From positions 1 to 64,000 of the forward strand of contig NZ_SLXN01000014.1 of assembly GCF_004345855.1 (NCBI RefSeq): a stretch of 64,000 bases of DNA, written 5' to 3'. Shown here piece by piece: positions 61,781 to 64,000 of the stretch. How positions within the stretch are numbered: the first letter of the stretch is position 1; every line of letters begins with the position of its first letter. Under the pieces are notes generated by a model. The model was not told the DNA's origin, ran no database searches, and saw only the letters and a list, made by a program, of their open reading frames with translations. A program made the translations under genes and the position numbers. This DNA comes from Sphingomonas sp. BK235. Lineage in GTDB: Bacteria > Pseudomonadota > Alphaproteobacteria > Sphingomonadales > Sphingomonadaceae.

Positions 61781-62743
61781 TCAAATCCATTGCGGAGCGC
61801 CGCCTTGGTAACGGCCTCCGAAGCTACCTTTCGGCAATACGGCCTTCACCCGCTCAAGATCGGCGTCGCTCAATGAGAGATCAGCAGCACGCACATTTTC
61901 CTCTACTCGCGCTGGATTACGTGTACCTGGTATCGGAACGATATCATCGCCTTGCGCGAGCAGCCAGGCAAGGGCTAGCTGAGCCGGAGTGGCTTCCTTC
62001 TCGGTCGCAAGCTGCCGAAGCTGCTCCACCGCCTCGGCGTTCTTCTCGTAATTTCCCGGCTGCCATCTTGGGTCCATTCCGTTGCGCATGTCGCCCTGCT
62101 CGTACTCAGAGGCAGGCTTGGCCAATCCGGTAAGGAAGCCCCGCCCAAGCGGTGAGTAGGGCACGAAGCCGATACCGAGCTCGCGAAGAAGGGGGAATAG
62201 CTGCTCGACGTCACGCTCGAAGACCGAGTATTCCGTCTGCAGGACAGAAACCGGCTGAACGGCGTGCGCCCGACGAATGGTCTCCGGCCCAGCCTCACTG
62301 AGGCCGAAATACCTCACCTTTCCCTCAGTAATCAGCTCTTTGACGGCGCCAGCAACATCCTCGATCGGCACGGCGGGATCCGGCCTATGCTGATAAAGCA
62401 CGTCGATGCGATCGGTGCCGAGGAAGCGAAGGCTGTTCTCGGCGACCTCGCGGATGTGAGGGGGGCGGCTATCCGTGCCATAATCACGAGTGATGCCGAA
62501 CTTGGTGGCGATAGCGATCTCGTTCCGAAACCCTCGAACTGCACGGCCGAGAAAACGTTCGTTCTCCCCCCAGCCGTACATTTCAGCAGTATCGAACAGC
62601 GTGACCCCAAGTTCGAAAGCACGAGCTATTGTCTTGAGGCCTTCATCCTGGTCGGCGGCACCATATCCGAGGTGAAATCCCATCGCCCCGTAGCCGATTG
62701 CTGAAGCCTGTAGGCCTTGACGTCCCAGTTTTCGCGTTTGCAT
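61781..62743 (-). CDS. aldo/keto reductase
   Basis: 320 residues. Catalytic set: Asp and Tyr in TLFDTAEMYGWGENER, Lys in IATKFG and His in IDVLYQHRPDPAVPIED. NADPH site: PYSPLGRGFLTG and IPGTRNPARVEENVRAADLS. It reduces aldehydes or ketones; the MQTRKLGRQGLQASAIGYGA start and the overall length match the YakC/Tas-like group. It is divergent from the AraC-family gene at 62879, which probably activates it. Confidence 0.92.
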   Translation of the reverse strand: MQTRKLGRQGLQASAIGYGAMGFHLGYGAADQDEGLKTIARAFELGVTLFDTAEMYGWGENERFLGRAVRGFRNEIAIATKFGITRDYGTDSRPPHIREVAENSLRFLGTDRIDVLYQHRPDPAVPIEDVAGAVKELITEGKVRYFGLSEAGPETIRRAHAVQPVSVLQTEYSVFERDVEQLFPLLRELGIGFVPYSPLGRGFLTGLAKPASEYEQGDMRNGMDPRWQPGNYEKNAEAVEQLRQLATEKEATPAQLALAWLLAQGDDIVPIPGTRNPARVEENVRAADLSLSDADLERVKAVLPKGSFGGRYQGGAPQWI

Positions 62744-62878
62744 GTTGAACTCCGCCGCTATGTTCGTGGCAGATATTTGGAGTCTCCACCCCTGCCCCGC
62801 GATATCGGATCCTGTCGTTTGATTGCCTATTCCTGCTACCCGGTTGCCTTTCCAGATGGATTGCTAGCAGATGCGTTG

Positions 62879-63757
62879 ATGATCGATCTGGCCGACATGA
62901 AGGCGATAGCGCTCCGAACCGCCGGTTCTCCCCTCGATGCTATGCCGCGCCTACACTGCTACCTGCAGAGTGAGGCGACGCCCCCGGTGCCATTGATCTA
63001 TGATCCCGTCGCCACCTTGGTTCTCCAAGGCACCAAGCGTACCATTATAGGCGACCGTGTGCTCGAGTATGGCGCAGGCGATTGCATGATCGTCGCCGTA
63101 GAAGCGGCTGCGGTAGCGCAGATCTGTCAAGCTTCGTCCGAAAGGCCATATCTTGCCTTCAACCTCTTTATAGAACCGAAGGTTCTCCTGCCGATCCTCG
63201 CCAAGATGCCGGTACGTGACACCTCGAGCGATGTTGCCTTCGGTTTTAGTGAGGCGACGCCGGCCTTGATCGAAGCGTGGAGCCGCTACATCGGATTGAT
63301 CAATCGGCCGCATGAGATACCGGTACTTGCTCCGCTTTATGAGACCGAGCTGATGTATCGGCTCCTGTCGGGCCCTCAAGGAGACCTGCTTCGTCAGATT
63401 GCGAACACCGACACGCGCCTTTCCAGGTTGCGTGTTGCTATGGAGTGGATCCGCGATCATGTCGCTGAGCACCTGAGTGTTGAGGCGATGGCGGAGATCG
63501 CCGGGATGAGCGTCTCTGTCTTCCACCGGCGCTTCAAGGCTGCGACTGGACATAGTCCGCTACAATATCAAAAGTACATTCGGCTTCACGAGGCTAGGCA
63601 GTTGCTTATCAGCGGGCGCGTTGAGGCAGCAAAGGTAGCTTTCGCGGTCGGCTACGAAAGCGCGTCGCAGTTCAGCCGCGAATACAAGCGCTTATTCGGC
63701 GCGCCGCCGCGTAGAGACACACATGTCGAGCAGACCGCGGCACGGGGGAAGCGATAA
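62879..63757 (+). CDS. AraC-family regulator (AraC_N type)
   Basis: 292 residues from the ATG at 62879; an upstream frame from 62717 overlaps the aldo/keto reductase gene and is unlikely. AraC_N domain: VATLVLQGTKRTIIGDRVLE and PYLAFNLFIEPKVLLPIL. DNA-binding part: SVEAMAEIAGMSVSVFHRRF, ATGHSPLQYQKYIRLHEARQ and VAFAVGYESASQFSREYKRL. It is a paralogue of the AraC protein at 29319-30200. Regulators of this kind often control the divergent aldo/keto reductase gene. Confidence 0.9.
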   Translation: MIDLADMKAIALRTAGSPLDAMPRLHCYLQSEATPPVPLIYDPVATLVLQGTKRTIIGDRVLEYGAGDCMIVAVEAAAVAQICQASSERPYLAFNLFIEPKVLLPILAKMPVRDTSSDVAFGFSEATPALIEAWSRYIGLINRPHEIPVLAPLYETELMYRLLSGPQGDLLRQIANTDTRLSRLRVAMEWIRDHVAEHLSVEAMAEIAGMSVSVFHRRFKAATGHSPLQYQKYIRLHEARQLLISGRVEAAKVAFAVGYESASQFSREYKRLFGAPPRRDTHVEQTAARGKR

Positions 63758-64000
63758 TGCCTACAGCAGGCGGCAATCTCGCGCGAGGGAGCATCGTAGC
63801 CCGTCCCTGCCGAGCCTGTTCAGCTGTGCTTAAGCCTCCGCCGTGCGGTCAAGCTAGGCTGACTAATCAGCACTAATAAAGCTGGGCGCAAGGCATCTAT
63901 TAGCATGGTGATCGTTTTGCATTAGGATAAGTCGAGCGTTCACAGGCACTGATGAACTTTGCGATGCACTTCTCAGACCGTGGGATTAGGCGCGAAGCGC
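63758..64000. other. right-end stretch, nothing identified
   Basis: 243 bases up to the window edge with no recognisable gene or repeat copy. A gene may begin beyond the edge. Confidence 0.5.

Overview
The window looks like chromosomal DNA of a Sphingomonas-type alphaproteobacterium. The DNA is GC-rich. One gene carries a PEP-CTERM tail of the PEPATWAMMILGFG type, there are HWE-type and LytTR-type signalling pairs, a FecI/FecR/TonB-receptor locus, many small redox and hydrolase genes, and a family of short dispersed intergenic repeats. This assignment rests on gene content only; there is no rRNA or other marker gene, and I saw no tRNA or CRISPR array.

Layout. 1-9 kb: the end of an IS3-type transposase, a DUF1772 membrane protein, secreted proteins, an amidohydrolase, a PEP-CTERM protein, and a divergent LytS-like kinase / LytTR regulator pair. 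9-14 kb: a TetR regulator divergent from a VOC-like gene across a clear 41-bp palindrome, a HAD phosphatase, and an HWE kinase with a receiver protein. 14-17 kb: a scar in which the 5' end of an ABM-type monooxygenase gene is fused to the 3' end of a TonB receptor, then an isochorismatase-like hydrolase, and a pirin divergent from a LysR gene.

18-42 kb is the most interesting part. Seven copies of one 44-45-bp element (GTTCC-N7-GCRACACAGY-N15/16-GCTA) lie upstream of genes for hydrolases, an SDR, an azoreductase fusion, an isochorismatase-like enzyme, a SnoaL-like protein and an aspartic protease, always in the same orientation relative to the gene. Two closely similar LysR genes (18.1 and 41.0 kb) sit beside copies. 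I infer a local regulon for redox or electrophile stress or for small-molecule breakdown. Its largest unit is a tight nine-gene run from 19.1 to 27.2 kb.

35-46 kb also holds decaying genes: a pirin gene with a frameshift, a nonsense codon and a clean IS630-type insertion (TA duplicated), then broken alcohol dehydrogenase, LOG-type and esterase genes in a row. 45.7-50.4 kb: FecR, ECF sigma factor, STN-type TonB receptor and a beta-barrel protein. 51-53 kb: a zinc alcohol dehydrogenase and an alpha/beta hydrolase. 54.5-60.5 kb: a tight run of a trypsin-like protease, a subtilisin-like protease, a TIM-barrel amidohydrolase and an unrecognised exported protein, which I flag as a possible undescribed exported system. 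60.7-64 kb: DUF2867 and muconolactone-isomerase-like proteins, an aldo/keto reductase and an AraC regulator.
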